DNA of 8,598 nucleotides from Flavobacteriaceae bacterium (GCA_002401215.1 NVSL01000002.1:16648-25245); one strand, 5' to 3'; positions 1 to 6,310 are shown, counted from the first letter of the stretch. Program-made: numbers and translations. The notes: generated from the sequence alone by a model not told the origin.

Positions 1-210
1 TGAGGTGTTTGTGCTTTTATAGAAAGAGATAAAAATAATGCTGCACAAAAAAAGTATAGAATTCTTGTCATTAGTTAAGCTTAGTTTTTAACAAATCTAA
101 AAGATTTAAATCAATAGTCATTTTTATGTGCCAAACTTAACACTAATTTATGATTTTATTTTGGCGCAGATTTTGATAAGAATAAAAAATATATCGACAA
201 CTAATAACAC

Positions 211-636
211 ATGAAAAAATTAATACTTATTACAACAATTGCCTTTTCATTAACTAGCTGTGAGCAAATTATTGGCGATTTAATTGATAGTGCGATTGAA
301 AATAGCTTAGATAATTCTGATCCAAATTTTGATACTTTTGTAGAAATAGAAAATACAAGTAATTTTCAAATAGACAATCTGCAATTTCATTTTGGCGCGA
401 GTAATTCCTATCAACTACCCCGCATTTATCCAACGTCTGTAACAAATAACCATATGGGATTTTATAGTGTTTCAGATTTTCCATACATATCATTTTATAT
501 CAACAATCAATTTTACGAAACAATAAACACAAACAATAGTAGCTATATTGAACAAGGAAATTACATTCTAAAAATCAAGATATTGTCACTGAGTTCAAAT
601 CACTTTACCTATGAGTTATTAGAAGATACTAACTAA
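211..636 (+). CDS. Small hypothetical lipoprotein (141 aa)
   Basis: I do not recognise the family. The protein begins with a lipoprotein signal peptide: MKK, a hydrophobic stretch at about residues 4-15, and a lipobox-like LTSC with the acceptor cysteine at residue 17. After lipidation the mature protein would be about 125 residues and would sit in the cell envelope. Residues 18-40 are acidic and probably helical (EQIIGDLIDSAIENSLDN). The rest is rich in Asn, Ser, Tyr and Phe, with alternating hydrophobic residues that suggest a small beta-rich domain. No catalytic motif is visible. It lies 75 bp upstream of dnaN, which has its own promoter, so the two need not be functionally linked. The ATG at 211 is chosen because the signal peptide begins there. 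The gene is very AT-rich. It is real with good confidence because of the signal peptide; its function is unknown. Confidence 0.72.
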   Translation: MKKLILITTIAFSLTSCEQIIGDLIDSAIENSLDNSDPNFDTFVEIENTSNFQIDNLQFHFGASNSYQLPRIYPTSVTNNHMGFYSVSDFPYISFYINNQFYETINTNNSSYIEQGNYILKIKILSLSSNHFTYELLEDTN

Positions 637-680
637 TAAATTTGTTTACAAATACATTTCCGTATCACACTTATTTAGAA

Positions 681-688
681 TATATTTG
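681..688 (+). promoter_or_regulatory. Probable dnaN promoter, -7 element
   Basis: TATATTTG is a perfect match to the Bacteroidetes -7 consensus TAnnTTTG and lies 23 bp before the dnaN ATG. A weak -33-like TTTC is at 657-660, with a 20-nt spacer. The predicted transcript would start at about 692-695, giving a leader of roughly 20 nt. This is inferred from the motif and its position only. Confidence 0.5.
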
Positions 689-711
689 TATTCTTATTAA
701 AATTTAGACAC

Positions 712-1329
712 ATGAAATTTATAGTATCAAGTTCTCAACTTTTAAAGCAATTACAGGTTTTAGGAGGCGTTATTAATAACAACAACACTTTACCAATTTT
801 AGATAATTTTTTGTTTGAATTAGACACCAATCAATTAAAAATTACGGCGTCAGATTTAGAAACAACCATGAGTTCTACGATCGAAGTTGAGTCAGATTCT
901 AAAGGGTCTGTTGCGGTTTCTGCTCGTTTGTTACTAGATACTTTAAAAACTTTTCCTGATCAACCTTTGACTTTTAAAACCCAAGAGAATAGCACCATTG
1001 AAATTAGTTCTAGCCAAGGAAAATATGATATGGCGTTCTTTAATGGTGATGAATTTCCAAAAGCTGTAGCCTTAGCATCTCCAAGCAAAACAGTCTTGAA
1101 TGGTGGCATTTTAGCAACCGCAATTTCTAAAACAATTTTTGCTGCGGGTAACGATGATTTACGCCCAGTAATGAGTGGTGTGTTTTTTCAGTTCTCGCCA
1201 GAGAGCTTAACTTTTGTTGCGACAGATGCTCATAAATTAGTAAAATATACACGCACCGATGTAACTGCTGAAGAGGTGGCAGAATTCATTATGCCAAAAA
1301 AACCTTTGAACTTATTAAAGGGAATTTAG
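712..1329 (+). CDS. dnaN: DNA polymerase III beta sliding clamp, N-terminal part of a frameshifted gene
   Basis: DnaN forms the ring-shaped dimer that clamps DNA polymerase III onto DNA. This reading frame gives residues 1-205: the first clamp domain (about 1-120) and the first half of the second. It has the family-typical start MKFIVSSSQLLKQL and the stretch EFIMPKKPLNLLKG near its end. At 1327-1329 the frame hits TAG directly after KGI. The rest of the clamp continues in the -1 frame (next feature). Joined with a one-base correction, the protein is 372 residues from 712 to 1829, the normal length in flavobacteria. Sequence quality on both sides of the break looks intact, with no further stops or substitutions in conserved stretches. 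Because the clamp is essential, the break is more likely a one-base sequencing error or a recoding event than a true null allele. Confidence 0.93.
   Translation: MKFIVSSSQLLKQLQVLGGVINNNNTLPILDNFLFELDTNQLKITASDLETTMSSTIEVESDSKGSVAVSARLLLDTLKTFPDQPLTFKTQENSTIEISSSQGKYDMAFFNGDEFPKAVALASPSKTVLNGGILATAISKTIFAAGNDDLRPVMSGVFFQFSPESLTFVATDAHKLVKYTRTDVTAEEVAEFIMPKKPLNLLKGI
1317..1329 (+). other. dnaN: Frameshift site in dnaN: AAAGGGA heptamer followed by TAG
   Basis: The upstream frame reads A AAG GGA ATT TAG here. AAAGGGA (1317-1323) has the X XXY YYZ form of a -1 slippery heptamer and is in the correct phase. The -1 frame is open from 1272 (the preceding TGA is at 1269-1271) to the dnaN stop at 1827-1829. 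A -1 slip would give K-G-N-L-G-N-S-D. Restoring one T in the run at 1325-1327 would instead give K-G-I-L-G-N-S-D, which is closer to what I recall of flavobacterial DnaN. Either repair yields 372 residues. No convincing downstream pseudoknot or upstream Shine-Dalgarno stimulator is visible. Confidence 0.8.
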
Positions 1330-1829
1330 GAAATTCTGACAGTGATGTTTCTATCGAATACAACAACTCTAACGCCAAATTTGCTTTTGACAATGTGGTG
1401 TTAGAATGTAGACTGATTGACGGAAAATATCCAAATTACGATGCAGTGATTCCGAAAGAAAATCCGAATAAATTAACGGTAAATAGAAGCAATTTTTTAA
1501 ATTCAACACGTCGTGTATCCATCTTCTCTAGCAAGACTACACATCAAATTCGTTTGAAAATGGCGGGGTCAGAATTAAATATTTCTGCTGAAGATATCGA
1601 CTATTCAAACAAAGCGGATGAGCGTTTAAATTGCGATTATCAAGGTGATGATTTACAAATTGGGTTTAACTCTCGTTTCTTAACTGAGATGTTGAGTAAC
1701 CTAGATTCGAATGAAATTTTAATCGAAATGTCGCTACCAAACAGAGCAGGAATTTTAACTCCTGTTGATGGTGCTGAAGCAGGTGAACAAATTACCATGT
1801 TGGTAATGCCGGTGATGTTGAATAATTAA
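1323..1829 (+). CDS. dnaN: DNA polymerase III beta sliding clamp, C-terminal part of a frameshifted gene
   Basis: This is the continuation of dnaN in the -1 frame. Homology to the clamp resumes at about 1323 (NLGNSDSDVSIEYNNSN), which is not a start codon. The first possible independent start is GTG at 1395, inside a conserved strand and an unlikely initiation point. The fragment holds the second half of domain 2 and all of domain 3, including the conserved stretches CRLIDGKYPNYDAVIPKENP, ISAEDIDYSNKA, FNSRFLTEML and the C-terminal MPVMLNN. The C-terminal tail and domain 3 help form the pocket that binds polymerase and other clamp partners. The reading frame is clean to the TAA at 1827-1829. 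As a separate protein it would not form a clamp, so it is best read together with 712-1329 as one gene. Confidence 0.93.
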   Translation, partial: NLGNSDSDVSIEYNNSNAKFAFDNVVLECRLIDGKYPNYDAVIPKENPNKLTVNRSNFLNSTRRVSIFSSKTTHQIRLKMAGSELNISAEDIDYSNKADERLNCDYQGDDLQIGFNSRFLTEMLSNLDSNEILIEMSLPNRAGILTPVDGAEAGEQITMLVMPVMLNN

Positions 1830-1836
1830 ATTACTG

Positions 1837-1860
1837 GTGATTGAGCGGAGTCGAAATCAC
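1837..1860. repeat. Short intergenic inverted repeat with GAGCGGAGTCGAA core
   Basis: GTGATT (1837-1842) and AATCAC (1855-1860) are perfect inverted arms flanking GAGCGGAGTCGA, just after the dnaN stop. From memory, TTCGACTCCGCTCA-type cores are scattered between genes in many flavobacterial genomes, so this is probably one copy of a dispersed element. A related sequence occurs at 8430-8470 in this window. Confidence 0.5.
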
Positions 1861-1871
1861 ATTATAAATAG

Positions 1872-1904
1872 AAAATCCACAACTTAATTGGTTGTGGATT
1901 TTTT
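1872..1904. terminator. Hairpin terminator between convergent dnaN and the peroxidase gene
   Basis: A perfect 12-bp stem (1872-1883 with 1891-1902) encloses a 7-nt loop and is followed by T residues to 1904. A-runs on the left arm become a U-tract when read from the other strand, so the hairpin could stop transcription from both sides. It sits between the dnaN stop (1829) and the stop of the convergent peroxidase gene (1925). Confidence 0.85.
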
Positions 1905-1924
1905 AGCAATAAAATTCTTGTTGC

Positions 1925-2512
1925 TTATTCCTCAATCCAAGAAATAATTTCTGGACTATCCGGCATTGTTTTAGGACTGATTACTTTTACAACTTCCCCA
2001 TTTTTATTGATTAAATATTTTTGGAAATTCCACTTTACTTTAGAATCCTCGTAACCATTTCTTTCTTTTTTAGTTAAGAATTGATACATCTCATCCATAT
2101 CTTTTCCTTTCACTGATATCTTACTCATCATTGGGAAAGTTACTCCGTACTCTTGCGTACAAAAAGCAGCAATCTCTTTGTCAGAACCAGGTTCTTGACG
2201 TAAAAAGTTATTTGCAGGAAATCCGACAATCACAAAATCATTGTCTTTGTATTTTGTATATAAAGCTTGTAGGTTTTCATATTGTGGTGTGTTTCCACAT
2301 TTTGAAGCGGTGTTTACAACCATTATTTTCTTTCCTTTTAAATCAGCAAAATCAAATTCATCACCATTTAAATCTTTTACTTTAAACTGATAGATCGTTT
2401 CTTTTTTCATCTCTTGATGCAAACTTGCCTCCATTTTTGGAGCTTCTTTTTTATCAGATTTACAACTCAAAAAACTCAGCATTACTAAAATTACAATTCC
2501 AAACTTACTCAT
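1925..2512 (-). CDS. Glutathione peroxidase family thiol peroxidase, lipoprotein form
   Basis: This is a glutathione-peroxidase-fold enzyme that reduces hydrogen peroxide or lipid hydroperoxides. The Cys-type bacterial enzymes usually take electrons from thioredoxin. Visible active-site residues are the peroxidatic Cys72 (NTASKCGNTPQY), Gln106 (RQEPGS), Trp161 and Asn162 (VKWNFQKY), so the catalytic tetrad is complete. Cys118 (AAFCTQEYGVTFP) lies where the resolving cysteine of 2-Cys members is found. Residues 1-17 look like a lipoprotein signal (hydrophobic 4-15, FLSC with Cys17), followed by a charged linker to about residue 40. This suggests anchoring in the envelope rather than the usual cytoplasmic location. 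The length of 195 residues is the core domain of about 160 plus this leader. It is transcribed alone, convergent with dnaN and divergent from the DUF2520 gene. Family assignment is firm; the physiological reductant is inference. Confidence 0.93.
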   Translation of the reverse strand: MSKFGIVILVMLSFLSCKSDKKEAPKMEASLHQEMKKETIYQFKVKDLNGDEFDFADLKGKKIMVVNTASKCGNTPQYENLQALYTKYKDNDFVIVGFPANNFLRQEPGSDKEIAAFCTQEYGVTFPMMSKISVKGKDMDEMYQFLTKKERNGYEDSKVKWNFQKYLINKNGEVVKVISPKTMPDSPEIISWIEE

Positions 2513-2535
2513 TTAATTAATTTTTAAATTTTACA

Positions 2536-2543
2536 CAAAGCTA
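2536..2543 (-). promoter_or_regulatory. Probable peroxidase gene promoter, -7 element
   Basis: Read on the minus strand this is TAGCTTTG, a perfect TAnnTTTG, ending 23 bp before the ATG whose first base is 2512. I see no good -33 TTTG at the usual distance. The leader would be about 20 nt and A/T-rich. Confidence 0.45.
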
Positions 2544-2610
2544 CAAAAGAGTGCCTCTAAATTTGCTATAATTATTTAGAATAATAAAATCGTCCTATCC
2601 AATTATTAAC

Positions 2611-2618
2611 TATCTTCG
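2611..2618 (+). promoter_or_regulatory. Probable DUF2520 gene promoter, -7 element close to the start codon
   Basis: TATCTTCG matches TAnnTTTG except at one base and ends only 4 nt before the ATG at 2623. If it is used, transcription would begin at or within a few bases of the start codon, giving a leaderless or nearly leaderless message. No clear -33 element is seen. Confidence 0.35.
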
Positions 2619-2622
2619 CTTT

Positions 2623-3372
2623 ATGATTACGGTTTCAATACTCGGTAGCGGCAATGTTGCTACGCATTTAATAGACGCTTTCTCAGAGTCTCCTTACATT
2701 GATCTTGCACAAATTTATAGCAGGAATTTAAATGATATTCAACATTTTAAAAACAAGGCAAGTGTTACAGATAACCTTAGTACTTTAACTCCTGTTGATG
2801 TAACGATCATCGCAATTTCTGATGATGCCATTGCAAATTTTTCTAATCAACTAAATAGCAAAGGTGTTGTTGCTCATACGTCCGGAAGTGTTGCTATGAC
2901 AGATTTAAATTCTGATTTATCTCGCGGAATTTTCTACCCACTCCAAACTTTTAGCAAAGACAAGTCTGTAGATTTTAAAAGTATTCCAATTTGTATTGAA
3001 GCAGAAAATGAAGACGATTTAAAACTGCTTAAAAAATTAGCATCAATTATTTCAGACAAAGTTTATGAGGTGAATTCTGACCAAAGAAAGAAATTACATT
3101 TGGCAGCAGTTTTTGTAAATAACTTTACCAATCATTTGTATCACATAGGGAATTCAATTTGTGATGCTCATAATGTTCCGTTTGAAATTTTACATCCTCT
3201 GATAAAAGAAACTGCTGAAAAGATTGGAGAAATTTCGCCAAAAGAAGCACAAACGGGACCCGCAAAAAGAAATGATATTAAGACCATCGAAAAACATTTG
3301 GCACAATTATCAAATTCAGAAAAAGAAATTTATACCGTATTAACCAATTCAATTTCTAAAACATATCAATAA
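2623..3372 (+). CDS. Rossmann-fold and DUF2520 domain-containing protein
   Basis: This 249-residue protein belongs to the family that combines an N-terminal NADP-binding Rossmann domain, like the F420-dependent oxidoreductase/6-phosphogluconate dehydrogenase type, with a C-terminal helical DUF2520 domain. The nucleotide-binding loop GSGNVATHL is at residues 8-16, directly after the first beta strand, which fixes the start at 2623. Other recognisable family stretches are VAHTSGSV (about 83-90), FYPLQTF (about 105-111) and TGPAKRND (about 216-223) in DUF2520. The reaction and substrate are not established; a dehydrogenase or reductase of a small metabolite is possible. The stop is 3 bp before the start of the KdsC-like phosphatase, so the two genes are almost certainly co-transcribed and probably translationally linked. 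In my recollection this pairing is common in flavobacteria. Family confidence is high, function low. Confidence 0.92.
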   Translation: MITVSILGSGNVATHLIDAFSESPYIDLAQIYSRNLNDIQHFKNKASVTDNLSTLTPVDVTIIAISDDAIANFSNQLNSKGVVAHTSGSVAMTDLNSDLSRGIFYPLQTFSKDKSVDFKSIPICIEAENEDDLKLLKKLASIISDKVYEVNSDQRKKLHLAAVFVNNFTNHLYHIGNSICDAHNVPFEILHPLIKETAEKIGEISPKEAQTGPAKRNDIKTIEKHLAQLSNSEKEIYTVLTNSISKTYQ

Positions 3373-3375
3373 TCC

Positions 3376-3903
3376 ATGGAAAAAAGTTATAAAGAAATCA
3401 TGCCACAAATCACCACCTTCATATTTGATGTTGATGGTGTTTTAACCGATGGAACCATTCAGGTTTTAGAAAATGGCGACATGATTAGAAATATGAATAT
3501 CAAAGATGGATATGCTCTAAAAACCGCCGTAGATGCTGGCTATAAAGTCTGTATTATTTCTGGAGGCTCAAGTGAAGGTGTTCGAGTTCGTTTAGAAAGA
3601 TTGGGACTTACCGATGTTTATTTAGGTGCTCACAATAAGATTGAGCAGTTTAATGAAATCATCAAAAAACACCATTTAAAAGCTGAAGAAGTTTTATATA
3701 TGGGTGATGATATCCCCGATTACCCAGTCATGAAATTGGTTGGTTTGGCATGTTCACCTAAAGATGCCGCTCCAGAAATTCAGGGAATATCACATTATAT
3801 CTCACAAAAAAATGGTGGTAAAGGTTGTGTACGCGATGTGATTGAACAAGTCTTAAAAGTTCGTGGAGATTGGGATGGAAAATTTGATGCTAAATACGAT
3901 TAG
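3376..3903 (+). CDS. kdsC: KdsC-family HAD phosphatase (probable Kdo-8-phosphate phosphatase)
   Basis: This is a 175-residue capless HAD phosphatase of the KdsC type, which removes the phosphate from 3-deoxy-D-manno-octulosonate 8-phosphate in the pathway to the Kdo of lipopolysaccharide. All HAD motifs are visible: nucleophile Asp18 and acid/base Asp20 in FDVDGVLTDG, Ser62 in IISGGSS, Lys88 in AHNKIEQF, and the metal-binding acidic cluster in MGDDIPDYPVM (Asp111, Asp112, Asp115). The tail GGKGCVRDVIEQVL matches the C-terminal segment of tetrameric KdsC enzymes. It follows the DUF2520 gene after 3 bp. No other Kdo gene (kdsA, kdsB, kdsD) is in the window, so the exact substrate is inferred from the family; relatives act on other sugar acid phosphates. 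A second in-frame Met at residue 9 is an alternative start and would leave all motifs intact. Confidence 0.9.
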   Translation: MEKSYKEIMPQITTFIFDVDGVLTDGTIQVLENGDMIRNMNIKDGYALKTAVDAGYKVCIISGGSSEGVRVRLERLGLTDVYLGAHNKIEQFNEIIKKHHLKAEEVLYMGDDIPDYPVMKLVGLACSPKDAAPEIQGISHYISQKNGGKGCVRDVIEQVLKVRGDWDGKFDAKYD

Positions 3904-4056
3904 ACATTTTTGGAGCTATCAATTTACCGATAAAACTTATGAATTTCATTTATACTTAATCCATAGTAGCAAAAAATCCTAAGATATAAACCTACATCTC
4001 AAATTTTGGGCATCGTAATTTAAACCAACATATTCTATTATATAATTATAGTTTGA

Positions 4057-4064
4057 TACCTTTG
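4057..4064 (+). promoter_or_regulatory. Promoter of the FabH-like gene, -7 element that decides the start
   Basis: TACCTTTG is a perfect TAnnTTTG ending 18 bp before the ATG at 4083. It overlaps the in-frame TTG at 4053 that would otherwise extend the gene by 10 codons. A transcript started from here (about 4068-4071) cannot include that TTG, which supports the ATG. No clear -33 match is visible upstream. Confidence 0.55.
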
Positions 4065-4082
4065 CTTACAATCAAAAAAAAT

Positions 4083-5165
4083 ATGCCCTCAAAAATATAT
4101 AGTATCATTACCGGCACAGGGAGTTACATCCCTCAACAAATTATAAAAAATGTCGATTTTCTGCAACATGATTTTTATGAAAAGGACGGTACACCTGTCA
4201 AAAAAAACAATAGAGAAGTTATAGATAAGTTCGAAGAAATTACAACTATCACCGAAAGAAGATATGTAAAAGATGAATATTTAACCTCTGACATTGCATT
4301 TTTTGCTGCCGAAAAAGCCATTGAAAATGCTGGCATTGACAAGGAGGAATTAGACCATATTATAGTAGCACATAATTTTGGAGACACTACACCAACGAGC
4401 AAACAAGTTGATCAAATACCAAGTATTGCTTCAAAAGTAAAGTTTCTTTTAAAAATTAAAAATCCTGACTGTGTTGCCTATGATTTACTTTTTGGATGTC
4501 CAGGTTGGGTTCAGGGAATGATTCAGGCAGATTATTATATCAAAGCTGGGGATGCTAAAAAAGTATTGGTGATTGGTGCTGAGACCTTGTCAAGAATTTC
4601 AGATCCACACGATAGAGATAGTATGATTTATGCTGATGGTGCTGGCGCAACTATTTTAGAAGCCAAAGAAAGTGAAACTCCTATCGGAATTATTGGACAT
4701 AAAACGAGAACCGATTCTTATTACCATTCTAAAATGTTGGCAATGGGAGCTTCCTATAAAAAGGATCCTGCAACTGCTGATGAAATTTTTATGAAAATGA
4801 ATGGACGCAGGTTGTATCAATATGCATTAGAAACGGTTCCACAAACTGTTAAAGAATGTTTGGATAAACTTGAAATTCATCCTAGAGATGTCAAAAAATT
4901 ACTGATTCATCAAGCAAACGGAAAAATGGATGATGCCATTTTACAGCGACTTTTTAAATTGTATGAGATTGATGAGATTCCAGAAAACTTTATGCCAATG
5001 ACGATTTCAAAATTAGGAAATTCTTCTGTAGCAACAGTACCAACTTTGTTAGATTTAATTGAAAGAGGTCAATTACCTCCTCATAAAATTGACAATGGAG
5101 ATACGATAGTTTTCGCTTCTGTTGGTGGTGGTATGCATATCAATACTATTGTTTATAAGGCTTAA
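4083..5165 (+). CDS. 3-oxoacyl-ACP synthase III family protein (FabH-like)
   Basis: KAS III enzymes condense an acyl-CoA with malonyl-ACP to start fatty-acid chains. With the ATG at 4083 the protein has 360 residues, longer than E. coli FabH (317) and like the long flavobacterial KAS III group. The catalytic triad is present: Cys139 in LLFGCPGWVQG, His276 in LIHQANGKMD and Asn313 in KLGNSSVATVP. The N-terminal strand ITGTGSYIP, the ITERRY motif (about 56-61), SMIYADGAGAT and the terminal ASVGGGMHINTIVY are all typical of the fold. The extra length includes an insertion near residues 26-50 (FYEKDGTPVKKNNREVID), as in relatives. It is separated from the kdsC-like gene by about 180 bp with its own promoter, and 51 bp from the next gene. 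Whether it primes housekeeping (branched-chain) fatty acids or a specialised lipid cannot be told, so fabH is not assigned as a symbol. Confidence 0.93.
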   Translation: MPSKIYSIITGTGSYIPQQIIKNVDFLQHDFYEKDGTPVKKNNREVIDKFEEITTITERRYVKDEYLTSDIAFFAAEKAIENAGIDKEELDHIIVAHNFGDTTPTSKQVDQIPSIASKVKFLLKIKNPDCVAYDLLFGCPGWVQGMIQADYYIKAGDAKKVLVIGAETLSRISDPHDRDSMIYADGAGATILEAKESETPIGIIGHKTRTDSYYHSKMLAMGASYKKDPATADEIFMKMNGRRLYQYALETVPQTVKECLDKLEIHPRDVKKLLIHQANGKMDDAILQRLFKLYEIDEIPENFMPMTISKLGNSSVATVPTLLDLIERGQLPPHKIDNGDTIVFASVGGGMHINTIVYKA

Positions 5166-5216
5166 ATTTTTATCGCTAAATCTTTCTATTCATAATTATT
5201 TACGATACATCTCTAT

Positions 5217-6164
5217 ATGAAGATCCAATTTCTTACACTATTTTTTTTGCTTTTTATCAATTCAGTTTTATCACAAAATGAATCAATAAAATCATTAGTT
5301 AAAAAAGCCGACAGTCTAAATCTTGATATGTGGGATTTGGTTGATTATGCTGAAGAAAACTTAAAAGAAGATGTAGAACTCGCTCAATTTTTTTATTACT
5401 GGATTGGATCTAATATTAAATATGACAACGAAACATTATCCAAATTAGATACAGGTAGTATTACTTCTAAAGATTTTCGTAAAAAGCAAGATCGTTTTGT
5501 TGTTTACGAAAGTAGAAAAGGAGTTTGTGCAGGATATGCCAACCTTTATCAATGGTTTATGTATGAGATTGACATCGAAGCTGTTTTCATTTCAGGACAT
5601 ATTAGAGATGAAAGAAATCACTATGTAGAATTAGAATCGGATGATATGTTTAGGCATGCGTGGAATGCTATTAAACTAAACGGTAAATGGCTTATTGTAG
5701 ATTCTACTTGGGGAACTTCAAATGACTATTCTGTATCAGATTTTTATTTTGACATAAAACCAGAATTTTCAATACTATCACACTTTCCAGAAGAAAATAA
5801 ATGGCAGTTATTAGAAAAAACTTTAACTCTTGATGAGTTTAATAATTCAAAGTTCATCAATCCCGTTTGGTTTTTCAAAGGCTTTTCTGACATACCAAAA
5901 CTTAAAGAAGATGCTGATAATTATTATTTTGTTTATCGCATTAACCCTAATAATTGGTCCGTAAATTTAATGTATAGTTCAGACAATCTCTCTTTTTCTG
6001 ATATCGATGATTTAATTAAAGTTGACCAAGATGGGTACACTTATCTTATGTTTCCTAAAGCACAAATGCCAGAAAAAATTTACTTCAAAGTTAACTTGAT
6101 TAAATACTACGAGGATACTTTTAGAGGAGCGACTATTAAAGATGTTATAAATTTCAAAATATAA
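5217..6164 (+). CDS. Secreted transglutaminase-like (KY/Cyk3-type) protein
   Basis: This 315-residue protein has a signal peptide (MKIQF, hydrophobic core to about residue 18, likely cleavage near LSQ-NE at 20), so it is exported. It carries a transglutaminase/protease-like core with the expected triad: Cys104 in RKGVCAGYANLYQ, His147 in FRHAWNAIKLNGKW and Asp162 in IVDSTWG. After the core, YFDIKPEFSILSHFPEENKW resembles the segment that follows this domain in kyphoscoliosis-peptidase and Cyk3-like proteins. The remaining 110 residues look beta-rich and have no motif I recognise. Bacterial members are generally uncharacterised and could act as cysteine proteases or cross-linking enzymes in the periplasm. 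It lies 51 bp after the FabH-like gene with no strong promoter of its own, so read-through from 4064 is plausible, but no functional link follows from that. Confidence 0.88.
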   Translation: MKIQFLTLFFLLFINSVLSQNESIKSLVKKADSLNLDMWDLVDYAEENLKEDVELAQFFYYWIGSNIKYDNETLSKLDTGSITSKDFRKKQDRFVVYESRKGVCAGYANLYQWFMYEIDIEAVFISGHIRDERNHYVELESDDMFRHAWNAIKLNGKWLIVDSTWGTSNDYSVSDFYFDIKPEFSILSHFPEENKWQLLEKTLTLDEFNNSKFINPVWFFKGFSDIPKLKEDADNYYFVYRINPNNWSVNLMYSSDNLSFSDIDDLIKVDQDGYTYLMFPKAQMPEKIYFKVNLIKYYEDTFRGATIKDVINFKI

Positions 6165-6264
6165 GTTACATCTTCAAAACAGGGATATCAAACTGATTCA
6201 AAGCCCATTTCTAAATTAATTGTTAAAGTGTTAACTCATATTCTCTAATCTGTGTAATATCAAT

Positions 6265-6272
6265 TATATTTA
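6265..6272 (+). promoter_or_regulatory. Possible promoter of the tandem TlpA genes, -7 element
   Basis: TATATTTA differs from TAnnTTTG at the last base and lies 38 bp before the ATG at 6311, in a 146-bp intergenic stretch where a promoter for the TlpA pair is expected. It is a weak match and no -33 element is evident. A small inverted repeat GTTAA/TTAAC sits at 6222-6235, of unknown meaning. Confidence 0.25.
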
Positions 6273-6310
6273 CCGACAAATCTGAAAAATTTAACCAATA
6301 AATAACATCA

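Noticed and set aside
1..210. Coding sequence or RNA gene in the left end
   Set aside because: All forward frames hit stops within about 35 bases and the remaining stretch has only tiny open frames, such as 16 codons on the minus strand near 70-120. No tRNA-like or riboswitch-like fold was seen. The 210 bp hold no feature I can support.
1395..1829. A separate 144-residue protein starting at GTG 1395
   Set aside because: The frame is open and clamp-like well upstream of 1395, and the GTG encodes a valine within a conserved strand of DnaN. It is the C-terminal part of dnaN, not a gene of its own.
1873..1883. DnaA box near dnaN (AAATCCACA resembles TTATCCACA)
   Set aside because: Only a partial match and single, with no cluster or AT-rich unwinding region, and it forms one arm of a clear terminator. 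dnaA is not adjacent.
2131..2385. Plus-strand open frame inside the peroxidase gene
   Set aside because: It is antisense to a well-conserved enzyme and encodes a low-complexity protein without motifs.
3904..4056. Terminator after the kdsC-like gene
   Set aside because: ATGAA-T-TTCAT near 3940 is a small palindrome but has no GC-rich stem or T-tract. Nothing else there is convincing.
6165..6310. Regulatory operator (GTTAA/TTAAC at 6222-6235) or terminator between the transglutaminase-like gene and the TlpA genes
   Set aside because: The arms are only 5 bp in very AT-rich DNA, so chance is likely. No terminator-like hairpin was found.
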